A stretch of 48,729 nt of DNA, from positions 1 to 48,729 of the forward strand of contig NZ_LVCV01000318.1 of the NCBI RefSeq assembly GCF_001647195.1, given 5' to 3'. A model generated the notes under the pieces. That model was not told the origin of the DNA. It made no database searches and worked only from the letters and a program-made list of their open reading frames with translations. This document shows positions 1 through 7,832 of this stretch, piece by piece. The position numbers and the translations under genes were made by a program. Origin of the DNA: Rhodococcus sp. EPR-157 (GTDB lineage: Bacteria; Actinomycetota; Actinomycetes; Mycobacteriales; Mycobacteriaceae). The number at the start of each line of letters is the position of its first letter. Position 1 is the stretch's first letter.

Positions 1-491
1 AGTACAGCGGGCGCCACGGGGGTTTCGATTTCGGCCGGTAGCACATGCGCACCGGTAAGGATCACGCGTTGAAGCTGTGTGAGCCCGAGTCCCAACACTG
101 CGCCGAGAACGGCCCCCACTACTGCGACCAACAGTGCTTCACCGAGCAGCAATCGCCGGATTTGCCCTGCGGTAACTCCCGCGATGCGCAGAGTTGCGAG
201 ATCGTGGCGACGTTGGTCCACGGCGAAGCCGATCGTCGATGCGACCACGAACACCGTCAAGAATGCTCCCAGCATGACGGTCATTCCGGTGAGGGTATTT
301 GCGCCGCTGGCTGCCTGACGGAAGGCCTCGGCCGCGGCCGGCGTTGCGCCAACCGGTGGCGTTGCGTTCTCCACACCAAGAATGATCGTCATCCCGGCAT
401 GCACGATTCCCACACCGAGGGCGACTGCAACCGTTGTCCCCACGAACAGAGACCAACGATCGAGCAAGGTACGAGCCGCCATCGCGGTCAC
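1..491 (-). CDS. ABC transporter permease, FtsX/MacB type (3' part outside window)
   Basis: Membrane subunit of the exporter-like ABC transporter whose ATPase lies just upstream. Only the first ~163 codons are visible; the reading frame runs off the left edge. The translation begins MAARTLLDRWSLFVG, followed by a hydrophobic segment, a polar stretch, then a second hydrophobic stretch and the motif VDQRRHDLATLRIAGVTAGQ, which is typical of FtsX-like permease domains (regular 'RR.e.a.lRa.Gat..q' pattern). A GTG at 491 overlaps the ATPase stop (GTGA), and an in-frame ATG sits at 482; either could be the start. The overlap shows translational coupling with the ATPase. Likely role is export or extraction of a lipid, peptide or drug; the substrate cannot be read from the sequence. 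Confidence 0.8.
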   Translation of the reverse strand, partial: MTAMAARTLLDRWSLFVGTTVAVALGVGIVHAGMTIILGVENATPPVGATPAAAEAFRQAASGANTLTGMTVMLGAFLTVFVVASTIGFAVDQRRHDLATLRIAGVTAGQIRRLLLGEALLVAVVGAVLGAVLGLGLTQLQRVILTGAHVLPAEIETPVAPAV

Positions 492-1234
492 GGAGCAAGC
501 TCCAAGTCGGTAAGGGCGGAGGCAATCTGTGCCGCGTCAGGAGCGTTCAGTGTGCGGACCAGACGGCCGTCGCGCAGGAACGCTACGTGGTCGGCGCGAG
601 AAGCCGCTCGCGGGTCATGCGTGACCATGAGGATGGTCTGCCCTCGATCGACGAGCTCGCGAAGGAGGGCGAGAACGACTGCGGCCGAGGAGCTGTCGAG
701 AGCTCCAGTGGGCTCGTCCGCGAACACTATGCTTGGCTGTGTCGCCAGCGCTCGCGCAATCGCTACCCGCTGCTGCTGACCGCCCGACAACTCCCGAGGC
801 TTCCGGTCGATGTGTTCGGCCAAACCCATTATCTTCAACGCGTCTCGCGCCGCCGAGTCCGCGCGTGAGTCGCCGGCCAACCGCAGTGGAAGGCTGACAT
901 TCTGTTGTGCAGTCAGTGCGGCAACCAAATTGAACTGTTGGAATACGAAGCCGATGTCGCTACGTCGCAGGCGGGTCAGCTGGTCGTCGCTCAGTGTGCT
1001 GATGTCAGTGCCGTTCAGAAACACTCGGCCCGAGTCCTTACTCTCGAGTCCTGCGGCACAGCTCATCAACGTGGACTTTCCGGAACCTGACGGACCCATG
1101 ATCGCTGTCCACGTCCCTCGGCGACATCCGAGCGTGACGCTGTCGAGTGCGACGAATGCACTCGCACCAGAAACAAACGTGCGTGTGACTTCCTGAAGCT
1201 GCAGGACAGTAGAGGACCGTTCCGGTGAGATCAT
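488..1234 (-). CDS. ABC transporter ATP-binding protein, LolD/MacB type
   Basis: Cytoplasmic ATPase of 248 residues that would power the FtsX-type permease encoded downstream. Walker A is GPSGSGKST near residue 47, the Q-loop lies in FVFQQFNLVAALT, the ABC signature is LSGGQQQRVAIARALA, Walker B is IVFADEPTG followed by the D-loop ALDSS, and the H-loop is MVTHD. These are all intact and the length is normal for the family. The start ATG at 1234 gives MISPERSSTVLQLQEV. The gene is divergent from a histidine kinase gene across about 108 bp. Such LiaFSR/BceRS-like pairings of a two-component system with an ABC exporter often form an envelope-stress or antibiotic-detoxification module, which is an inference here. 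Confidence 0.93.
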   Translation of the reverse strand: MISPERSSTVLQLQEVTRTFVSGASAFVALDSVTLGCRRGTWTAIMGPSGSGKSTLMSCAAGLESKDSGRVFLNGTDISTLSDDQLTRLRRSDIGFVFQQFNLVAALTAQQNVSLPLRLAGDSRADSAARDALKIMGLAEHIDRKPRELSGGQQQRVAIARALATQPSIVFADEPTGALDSSSAAVVLALLRELVDRGQTILMVTHDPRAASRADHVAFLRDGRLVRTLNAPDAAQIASALTDLELAP

Positions 1235-1274
1235 TCCTCTACCTCACCTCGCCGCGCCGCTCGCGTCAGTCGAC

Positions 1275-1315
1275 CTGAACAGCGAAACCACAGTAGAGCT
1301 GGCTCTACTGTTCAG
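1275..1315. promoter_or_regulatory. Palindromic site in the divergent ABC/two-component promoter
   Basis: CAGTAGAG-CTGG-CTCTACTG (1291-1310) is a perfect 8-bp inverted repeat, and a second pair of arms CTGAACA (1275-1281) / TGTTCAG (1309-1315) surrounds it. It sits between the ABC ATPase start (1234) and the kinase start (1343), where an operator for the adjacent LuxR-type regulator would be expected. It is either an operator or an mRNA hairpin; only the symmetry is seen directly. Confidence 0.45.
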
Positions 1316-1342
1316 TTCGAGGCCGGAACCTAAAGTGAACGT

Positions 1343-2608
1343 GTGAGCCCATTGTCGGTAGCTTCTGAGCCGAAGACCATTGCGCGTTGGCGTGCAGCAT
1401 CGTACGTAACCGCAGTCGCGACTCGAACATTGCTCGCAGTGGCTGCGTCAGCGCTGCTTGCAGGGCCGATCCTGATAACGGCTACCGACGGATCCCTTGG
1501 TCCAGAACGCACAGCCGCGCTCTGTACGGCAGGACTTGCATTGCTGGGAATCGGACTTCCCATCGTCTCAGCTGTACTGGCTCGAACCGATTGGGCCGGC
1601 GCGGCAGCATTGCAAGACGGAGCAATGCCCAATCGACCTCAAATTCACCTGCGCGAGCCGAAAACGCTCGTACGCCCGCTTGCCTACAGTGTCGTCATGC
1701 TCACGCTAGGTGGCGCACTAGCGGTGTCGGGATGGCTGGTCATGATCGGTTCGCTGGTCGCACTGTTCAGCCCCTACCTCGCGGTCACCGGCGACACCGC
1801 TGTCCTCGGCCCAGTGACTATCACGACGGTGACGCAGAGCCTTGTCGCTGCCGCGGTGGGGGCCGCTCTTCTTTCATTGTTGGTGTGGTCATCGCCTGTC
1901 ATTGCCCGCGCACATGTCCGACTCGTGCAGCAGGTGCTGCCGAGACCGGAGCAATGGCTTCGGCACGATCTCGCCGCAACCGCGCACTCCCGCGCCCGAC
2001 TGGTCCGTTCCTTCGATGTCGAGCGCCGCCGTATCGAGCGTGACCTGCACGATGCGGTCCAACCGCAGCTGCTATCGGTGAGCATGACATTGGGCCTCGC
2101 GCTCGCTGCGTTCCCGGAAGACGCCCCCGGACGTGACGACGTCGTCCGCGCGCAACTGCAAGCCCGCAATTCCCTCGACGACCTGCGCCGGGTCGTGCGA
2201 AACATCCATCCCCAGGTGCTGATCGACCACGGCCTGGGTTCAGCTGTGCGAGAGATCGGAGACAACTTCTCGATCCCTGTCACAGTGGACGACCAGCTCG
2301 ATCCTCGGTTGCCTCCCGACATCGAAACCAATCTCTACTTCTGTGTATCCGAACTGCTCTCGAATGTGGTCAAGCACAGCGCCGCCACCCGCGCCGAAGT
2401 CATGTTGCACCGTCCCACACCGAACCTGATTCGCGTGTGCGTTCACGACGATGGACGCGGCGGAGCTGGCGCGCGAGGCCGTGACGACGGCGGGCTGAGC
2501 GGGATCACCGACCGTCTCGCATCCCTGGGCGGAATTCTGGCCGTCGACTCACCATTCGGTGGGCCGACGACTATCACTGTCGAACTTCCGAACCCGAGAA
2601 CGAAATGA
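1343..2608 (+). CDS. Sensor histidine kinase, NarL/LiaS class (HisKA_3)
   Basis: A 421-residue membrane kinase. The first ~190 residues hold about four hydrophobic segments (roughly 25-45, 58-80, 115-145, 160-185), with a short extracytoplasmic part. The HisKA_3 dimerisation motif is RRRIERDLHDAVQPQLL, with the phospho-accepting His at 236. The HATPase domain shows LSNVVKHS (N box), DDGRGGAG and GLSGITDRLASLGG (G boxes). The start is a GTG at 1343 (MSPLSVASEP). The stop overlaps the response-regulator ATG (ATGA), so the two genes are co-translated. It probably senses envelope stress and controls the divergent ABC exporter. Confidence 0.92.
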   Translation: MSPLSVASEPKTIARWRAASYVTAVATRTLLAVAASALLAGPILITATDGSLGPERTAALCTAGLALLGIGLPIVSAVLARTDWAGAAALQDGAMPNRPQIHLREPKTLVRPLAYSVVMLTLGGALAVSGWLVMIGSLVALFSPYLAVTGDTAVLGPVTITTVTQSLVAAAVGAALLSLLVWSSPVIARAHVRLVQQVLPRPEQWLRHDLAATAHSRARLVRSFDVERRRIERDLHDAVQPQLLSVSMTLGLALAAFPEDAPGRDDVVRAQLQARNSLDDLRRVVRNIHPQVLIDHGLGSAVREIGDNFSIPVTVDDQLDPRLPPDIETNLYFCVSELLSNVVKHSAATRAEVMLHRPTPNLIRVCVHDDGRGGAGARGRDDGGLSGITDRLASLGGILAVDSPFGGPTTITVELPNPRTK

Positions 2609-3291
2609 CCGGCTCCAACTCCGATACCGCAACAAAGCTGCGTGTCGTACTTGCCGAGGACAACGCTCTGCTGCGCGAGGGACTACAGATGTTGTTGGAG
2701 CGCAACGGATTCGTTACCGTCGCAGCGGTCGGATCAGCGGAGGAACTGTTGGCAGCCTGCCGACTGCACGACCCTGACCTCGTCATTACCGATGTCCGGA
2801 TGCCACCGAGTTTCGGCTCCGAAGGTCTCGCGGCAGCCTCGCAGCTTCGACAGGAGAAGCCGAATCTGCCGATCGTCGTACTCAGCCAGTACATCGAGCA
2901 GAGCTATGTCGCCGAGTTGCTCGACGGGACGGGCGCGACCGGGATCGGCTACCTCCTGAAGGATCGTGTCAGCGATGTCCGAGACTTCGCAGATACGCTT
3001 CACCGAATTCACTCCGGTGCCACCGTGATCGATCCCGCTGTCATCACCCAGATGATCAGTCGACGTCGCGATCCGCTGCAGCGCCTCACACCACGTGAAC
3101 GCAACGTACTCGTGGTGGTCGCGGAAGGACACTCCAACGCTGCTATCGCGCGAGCGCTGTTCATCAGCGAGGCCGCCGTCGTCAAACACATCGGAAACAT
3201 CATGATGAAGCTCGACATTCCCCCGAACAGCGACCAGAACCGAAGAGTATCAGCAGTTCTGGCTTACCTTCGTGCGCAGGAACGAGGCTGA
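2605..3291 (+). CDS. Response regulator, NarL/LuxR family
   Basis: DNA-binding partner (228 residues) of the kinase immediately upstream, with a 4-bp ATGA overlap. The receiver domain has the acidic pair in LAEDN (E18/D19), the phospho-acceptor in LVITDVRMP (D63) and the switch Lys in YLLKDRV. The C-terminal LuxR helix-turn-helix begins at LTPRERNVLVVVAEG and continues through FISEAAVVKHIGNIMMKLDI. It likely binds the palindrome at 1291-1310 and controls its own operon and/or the divergent ABC genes. The latter is inferred from position only. Confidence 0.93.
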   Translation: MTGSNSDTATKLRVVLAEDNALLREGLQMLLERNGFVTVAAVGSAEELLAACRLHDPDLVITDVRMPPSFGSEGLAAASQLRQEKPNLPIVVLSQYIEQSYVAELLDGTGATGIGYLLKDRVSDVRDFADTLHRIHSGATVIDPAVITQMISRRRDPLQRLTPRERNVLVVVAEGHSNAAIARALFISEAAVVKHIGNIMMKLDIPPNSDQNRRVSAVLAYLRAQERG

Positions 3292-3672
3292 CTAGCGAGA
3301 AGTCACGGGCGCACCATTGACGTAAACCTCGGTCCCAGCCGGTACCACGATCGAATAGCTGCCCTCGCAGTACCCGACAATGCCCTCGCCGCATGGCGTC
3401 CCCAGGTTCAGGCTGGTTCCGTCGAGTGACCACGCCGGCGTAGTTGCGCTCTTGACCATCGATTCGGTCTGCACCGTGACGACGACCTCGTCACTGCCTG
3501 GCTGCTCGGCGGCGATGACCGGCATGTGTGCATTCGAATTCACGACGTCCAAACGTGGTCCGCTGAACTCGAACGACTCGACTCGCTGCTCCGAATTGAC
3601 CGAACACCCTGACATTGGAATTACAGCTGCCAGTAGAATTCCGGCGACACTTGCTCGAAGGTGGTTTTTCAT
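3292..3672 (-). CDS. Small lipoprotein with beta-rich (DUF4097-like) body
   Basis: A 126-residue secreted lipoprotein. Starting at the ATG at 3672 gives MKNHLRASVAGILLAAVIPM followed by SGC, a clear lipoprotein signal peptide with the lipobox Cys at about residue 23. Longer starts only add low-complexity sequence before the signal peptide, so they were rejected. The mature part is short beta-prone stretches (FSGPRLDVVNSNAHMPVI, DEVVVTVQTES, SLNLGTPC), ending with GTEVYVNGAPV, reminiscent of DUF4097/putative-adhesin folds. It contains two further Cys residues (GTPCGE and GYCEG) that could form a disulfide. It converges on the response regulator with no gap between stop codons. Function unknown; surface location is well supported. 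Confidence 0.75.
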   Translation of the reverse strand: MKNHLRASVAGILLAAVIPMSGCSVNSEQRVESFEFSGPRLDVVNSNAHMPVIAAEQPGSDEVVVTVQTESMVKSATTPAWSLDGTSLNLGTPCGEGIVGYCEGSYSIVVPAGTEVYVNGAPVTSR

Positions 3673-4033
3673 AGTTCCATTCCACCCGGAGCACGACGAC
3701 GAAGGCATAGGCCAGACCCGTGTACTCGGAGTAGATCTAGCCCCACCGTCTGCGGCGCTGCGCTCCACAGGCACTGCGAAGAAGAGCGCGGCAGTTCACC
3801 CGACGCGGGACATCGACATCGGACCCAATACTTTCGACGAATTCGGCCAAAAGATCGTAACGGCTGTAGGTTTCGATGCCTCACACCAGATTCCAGGGGC
3901 TCCACGTCACTGCCGATCAATTGCCGAACATTTACCCGCAGGCGACCATGGCGTAGACCTCATATGAATAGTGTCGTCTGCGACTGAAATCTCGACCTCG
4001 ACACGTCGGCGTTCTTCGCGTGAAGGCCGGAAC
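3673..4033. other. Intergenic region, nothing recognised
   Basis: About 360 bp upstream of the lipoprotein gene. Open frames exist on both strands, but they have arginine- and serine-rich, compositionally biased translations and no family resemblance. It presumably contains the lipoprotein promoter. No repeat, RNA gene or convincing coding region was seen. Confidence 0.4.
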
Positions 4034-4066
4034 GGGCTACGCCGGCATACACATCCGGCGCAGCCC
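4034..4066 (-). terminator. Hairpin terminator downstream of the small peptide gene
   Basis: Arms GGGCTACGCCGG (4034-4045) and CCGGCGCAGCCC (4055-4066) form a 12-bp stem with one G-T wobble and a 9-nt loop. It begins 6 bp after the stop of the peptide gene. There is no long U-tract, as is common for actinobacterial hairpin terminators. Confidence 0.6.
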
Positions 4067-4072
4067 CTCTTC

Positions 4073-4177
4073 TCAGGCTCCGAGAACGGAACTTGCAGCG
4101 GTGGTTCCACTCTCGGCGCTACCGGAGGTGATCAGCTGAAAGATGACGTCAGCAATGATCGATGCGATGAAGCCCAT
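4073..4177 (-). CDS. 34-residue hydrophobic/amphipathic small peptide
   Basis: A short gene with good translation signals. The ATG at 4177 is preceded by CAGGGAGACAGACT, a strong Shine-Dalgarno at normal spacing, and the stop is followed directly by a hairpin. The product is MGFIASIIADVIFQLITSGS followed by a Ser/Thr/Ala-rich tail ending VLGA. The first ~17 residues could form a single membrane-associated helix. No longer domain is present. Mycolic-acid bacteria encode short secreted or membrane peptides without signal sequences, for example the PorA/PorH porins of Corynebacterium; resemblance here is in character only. Function unknown. Confidence 0.6.
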   Translation of the reverse strand: MGFIASIIADVIFQLITSGSAESGTTAASSVLGA

Positions 4178-4586
4178 AGTCTGTCTCCCTGATGTGAAGT
4201 ACCCCCCGACGGGATACCGATGGACCTGCGAATGTCGAAACCAATTGTGCTCGGTCACAACGCGAGGAATGTACCACCGGAAAATATCCAATGTGCGTCG
4301 GTGAGCGACCGAACGCGCGCCCTACCAGGTCCTTTTCGCGTCCAAATGATCTGTCTCACATAGAACGAAGAGTCATCCCAGCTGCGGAAGCAGTGTGCGG
4401 CGCGGTCGTTTCCCTCATCGCGGTGGGGTGTCAGCTCATGAGTTTCCAGGGTGTCGGGCCGAGTTGAGGTGCCGGGCCAAGACGCTGCTGGAAGCGGCGA
4501 TCGTCGACCGAACCCTGACGAAGGTCGGGGGTGCCGACCGACTTTCGGGTCAGGTGCGGGCGGTACCGAATTCGTAGCGTTCAAGG
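4178..4586. other. Intergenic region with an inverted repeat upstream of the serine hydrolase
   Basis: About 410 bp with no convincing gene. The left part should hold the small-peptide promoter. Near the right end, CCTGACGAAGGTCGG (4514-4528) faces CCGACTTTCGGGTCAGG (4538-4554), an imperfect inverted repeat containing the perfect arms GGTCGG/CCGACC. It ends 32 bp before the serine hydrolase start and may be an operator for the downstream response regulator. Confidence 0.4.
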
Positions 4587-6053
4587 ATGCGACTTCGACT
4601 CGTCCGAGGATTACTCGGAGCGACCCTGGCGGTAGCCACGGTCCTGCTGCCGACGCAATCGGCGCAGGCAGCGCCCACCCAGCTCGATCCGTCCGAGATC
4701 GAGCAGTACGTAACCGACTACATGGACCGGGCCGGGTACCCAGGGGTCTCGATCGCGATCACCCAGGGTGAAGAAGTTCTCCTGGCTGCGGGCTACGGGC
4801 ACGACTCCACCGGCGCGGACATGACGGCGCACACCCCGATGCCGGTGGCGTCGGTGAGCAAGTCCTTCACAGCGCTCGCCGTCATGCAGCTGGTCGAGTC
4901 TGGGGACGTGGCGCTGGACGAACCGGTGCGGTCGTACCTGCCTGACTTCCAGGTGGACGACCCCCGCAGCTCGAAGATCACTGTCCGAGAACTGCTGAGC
5001 CAGACGTCAGGCATCAGCGACGAGACCCTGCGCGAGAAGAGCTTGCCGCAACCGCACAGTCTCGAGGCTGCGGAGCAGCGGGCCCGCGACGCGACCCTCG
5101 CTGAGGCCCCTGGGACGCGTCGCCATTACACGAACACGAACTATCACCTGGCCGCCCGTCTGGTCGAGGTGGTGAGCCAGCAGCCGTTCACCGACTACCT
5201 TCGCGAAAAGGTGCTCGATCCGCTCGCCATGAACGACAGCACCTCCATCGACACGACGCCCGACGACCTGCCAGAAGGGGTGAGAGACGGACACACCTAT
5301 CTGTACGGCATGTCCGTCGCTGCGACCGAGCCCGAGAGGTTCGTCAGCGGCTCCGACGGCGTGATCACGACCGCTGACGACATGGCGAAGTGGCTGATAA
5401 TGCAGAACAACGAGGGGATAGCCACCGATGGCGAACGTCTCGCGACGACGGAGAGCATCGACCTCATGCGCTCGACGCCGAACGATCAGCCGTACGGCCT
5501 GGGGTGGGATCGGGATCAGAAGGGTCGATGGGGCCACAGCGGCGTCTGGTTCACGTATACGGCGTACCAGATGCTGCTGCCATCGGGGCACGGCATCGCG
5601 ATCATGAGCAACAGTGGTCTAGGCCTGGGCAACGAGAGTCCGTACCTCCTGGCTGACGGGGTCGCCACGATCCTGGAAGGCAAAGAGCCGCAACAGATTG
5701 CCGCGACGCGTCTCTACATCGACCTGGCACTGGCCGCCCTGACACTGATCAGCATCGGAATTGGGGTGTACACGGTAGGACGTGCCGGGACGTGGGCTGC
5801 CAGGGCCTCCCGCCGCCAGTGGTGGACGACCGCGCTGCGGCTCGCCGCGTGGTTCGTACCGTTGCTGCTGCTGATCGCGCTGCCCCGGCTGCTGGGATCG
5901 TGGATCGGTGGGGGTCGAGACCTCACGCACGAGCAGCTGCTCTTGTACTCACCGGCCCTGGTGATCTGGTTCGGGGTCGCGACCATGACCGGCGTAGTAG
6001 TGGTGGCGGTGAGACTCCGCTCTCTTCAGATGATCGGCCGTCGTGGGGCCTAG
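4587..6053 (+). CDS. Membrane-anchored serine hydrolase, beta-lactamase class C / PBP4* family
   Basis: A 488-residue secreted hydrolase with a C-terminal membrane part. A signal peptide (MRLRLVRGLLGATLAVATVL, cleavage near AQA-AP) is followed by the beta-lactamase domain. The nucleophile motif is S89-V-S-K92 (SxxK), the YxN motif is YTN at 181-183, and the third motif region is WGHSGVW near 311. Residues ~370-485 contain about three to four hydrophobic segments (LYIDLALAALTLISIGIGV, TALRLAAWFVPLLLLIALP, LLLYSPALVIWFGVATMTGV). Likely acts on peptidoglycan-derived peptides, D-amino acid esters or beta-lactams outside the membrane. It precedes a kinase/regulator pair on the same strand with a 10-bp gap, so it is probably sensed or controlled by them. 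No clear Shine-Dalgarno is seen before the start. Confidence 0.88.
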   Translation: MRLRLVRGLLGATLAVATVLLPTQSAQAAPTQLDPSEIEQYVTDYMDRAGYPGVSIAITQGEEVLLAAGYGHDSTGADMTAHTPMPVASVSKSFTALAVMQLVESGDVALDEPVRSYLPDFQVDDPRSSKITVRELLSQTSGISDETLREKSLPQPHSLEAAEQRARDATLAEAPGTRRHYTNTNYHLAARLVEVVSQQPFTDYLREKVLDPLAMNDSTSIDTTPDDLPEGVRDGHTYLYGMSVAATEPERFVSGSDGVITTADDMAKWLIMQNNEGIATDGERLATTESIDLMRSTPNDQPYGLGWDRDQKGRWGHSGVWFTYTAYQMLLPSGHGIAIMSNSGLGLGNESPYLLADGVATILEGKEPQQIAATRLYIDLALAALTLISIGIGVYTVGRAGTWAARASRRQWWTTALRLAAWFVPLLLLIALPRLLGSWIGGGRDLTHEQLLLYSPALVIWFGVATMTGVVVVAVRLRSLQMIGRRGA

Positions 6054-6063
6054 GATCGTCGCC

Positions 6064-7044
6064 ATGAGCGGGCATGACAGTCAGCCGACGCGGGTGCTCG
6101 CGGCCGGGGTCTACCCACAGGTGTGGCTGGTGGCAAGCGTGACACTCGGTCTTGGCGCTGGGCAGAGCATGAAAGGTGTGGTCCCGCCATGGACCGTCGC
6201 GCTGTGCGTCGTCGCCGCGGCCGTTGCCGGCGTCGCCGGACGACGGGCCAGGCACGTCGGCGGTGCGGCGGCGATCCTCGGAGCGGGGGCTGTCAGTGCA
6301 ATCGCGCTCAGCGTGGTCACCGGGTCGTCCTGGAGCGTGACCCTGCTCGTCGTCGGCCTGTCGTGCGGCGCCCCTTGGCTCGGCGGTCGGTACCTGCACC
6401 AGCAGGACGCGCTGGCCGATGAGGCGGCCCAGCGAGCTCGCGTGGAGGAACGCAGTCGCATCGCGCAGGACATGCACGACTCGCTGGGTCATGAGCTCAA
6501 CCTGCTCTCCTTGCGCGCCGGTGCAATCGAAATGGACACCACCCTGACGACGACGCATCACGCTGCGGCTTCGGAGCTCCGGGTCGGCGCCTCCGCGGCG
6601 ATCACTCAGCTCGCCGCGGTCATCGGAATGCTGCGCGGCGACGGGCCGGTGGACTGGGGACCGACTAGACCCGACATAGCCGAGTTGGTCCGACGAGCGG
6701 CTGACGCCGGCATGGATGTAACTCTCGTGCGCAACGGTCCGGAGGACGCGGCTCTCCCCGCGGCCCGCTGCATCCACCGCGTGATCCAGGAAGGCATCAC
6801 AAACGCCGCACGCCACGCCCCCGGATCTGCCGTCACCGTGACGATCGATAGCAGCGCCCAGGAAACCAAGGTCACGGTCACCAACACACCGCCCAACACG
6901 TCGCTCCGTCGCACTCCCGGCTCACGGACAGGATTCGTGGCCCTACAGGAACGACTGCAGGCGTGCGGCGGCACTCTGTCCGCCGGGCCTCACTACGGAG
7001 GGTTTCGACTCATAGCGCGCGTCCCTCATGCAGACGCACGATGA
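6064..7044 (+). CDS. Sensor histidine kinase, NarL class (HisKA_3)
   Basis: A 326-residue kinase. The ATG at 6064 (MSGHDSQPTR) lies 10 bp after the serine hydrolase stop. The N-terminal ~110 residues contain about four hydrophobic segments with very short loops, indicating intramembrane sensing. The phospho-acceptor is H138 in RSRIAQDMHDSLGHELNLLS. The ATP-binding domain retains EGITNAARHAPGS (N box). The following glycine-rich region is reduced: VTNTPPNTSLRRTPGSRTGF, without the usual acidic-glycine D box, then VALQERLQACGGTL. The stop overlaps the regulator ATG by 4 bp. Confidence 0.9.
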   Translation: MSGHDSQPTRVLAAGVYPQVWLVASVTLGLGAGQSMKGVVPPWTVALCVVAAAVAGVAGRRARHVGGAAAILGAGAVSAIALSVVTGSSWSVTLLVVGLSCGAPWLGGRYLHQQDALADEAAQRARVEERSRIAQDMHDSLGHELNLLSLRAGAIEMDTTLTTTHHAAASELRVGASAAITQLAAVIGMLRGDGPVDWGPTRPDIAELVRRAADAGMDVTLVRNGPEDAALPAARCIHRVIQEGITNAARHAPGSAVTVTIDSSAQETKVTVTNTPPNTSLRRTPGSRTGFVALQERLQACGGTLSAGPHYGGFRLIARVPHADAR

Positions 7045-7685
7045 TCCGCGTTCTGCTCGCCGACGACGAGCCGATGATTCTCGCGGGCGTGCGTGCTGTG
7101 CTCTCAACTGATCCCGCCGTAACGGTCGTGGCGCAGGCCCTGGACGGTCGGGAGGCAATTGCGCTGGCTCAGGCCCATCAGCCGAACGTGGCCCTACTCG
7201 ACATCCGCATGCCAGCCCTCGACGGAATTTCCGCTGCCGCAGAGATCGGGCGAACAGTCCCGCAGACGGCAGCATGCATCCTCACCACATTCGGAGAGGA
7301 CCAGTACGTCGCGCGGGCGCTCGGCGAGGGGGTCCAGGGTTTCATGCTGAAGTCGGGCGACCCCCGTGAACTGCTGGCCGGGGTGCACGCGTTGGCGGCG
7401 GGTGGTGCCTACCTCTCCCCGTCTGTTGCCCAGTGGGTCATCGGCCAGGTACGTGACGACCTGGCCGGCCTCGGGCAGATCGAGTCGAGAGTCGAACGAC
7501 TGACGAGCCGCGAGCGGGACGTCCTCACACTGCTGGGGGAAGGCCTGTCCAATGGCCAGATCGCACGGCGGCTGCACCTGGTGGAGGGCACCGTCAAGGC
7601 CCATGTGAGCGCGATCCTGGTCAAGCTCCACGCAGACAATCGTGTTCAGGCGGCGATCGTCGCCCACCGGGCAGGTCTGATCTGA
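7041..7685 (+). CDS. Response regulator, NarL/LuxR family
   Basis: A 214-residue transcription factor. ATG 7041 overlaps the kinase stop (ATGA); earlier in-frame starts lie inside the kinase and were rejected. The receiver has DDE at residues 8-10, the phospho-acceptor D54 in ALLDIRMPALDG and Lys in GFMLKSGDP. The LuxR domain runs from LTSRERDVLTLLGEGLSNGQ to ILVKLHADNRVQA. Forms a three-gene unit with the hydrolase and kinase; its likely target is the hydrolase promoter. Confidence 0.93.
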   Translation: MIRVLLADDEPMILAGVRAVLSTDPAVTVVAQALDGREAIALAQAHQPNVALLDIRMPALDGISAAAEIGRTVPQTAACILTTFGEDQYVARALGEGVQGFMLKSGDPRELLAGVHALAAGGAYLSPSVAQWVIGQVRDDLAGLGQIESRVERLTSRERDVLTLLGEGLSNGQIARRLHLVEGTVKAHVSAILVKLHADNRVQAAIVAHRAGLI

Positions 7686-7832
7686 CGGAACGAGTCCGCC
7701 TTCCGCCCGGAGCCGCACCTATCTCCGAAGTACGGCCCGTTATGCGCCCCAGAGGTGTCAGCACCGACGTGTCGACGCGCACCACGCGCTGCTCTTCTCC
7801 GCCCGGCACATCAGCACACGAAGGGGCTATCG

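Noticed and set aside
45-779. Open frames on the + strand across the ABC transporter
   Set aside because: They are antisense to the clearly conserved permease and ATPase, are Cys/Arg/His-rich and match no family.
7686-7832. Rifamycin-associated element or helR-like gene upstream of arr
   Set aside because: No 19-bp palindromic element of that kind could be recognised in the upstream region.
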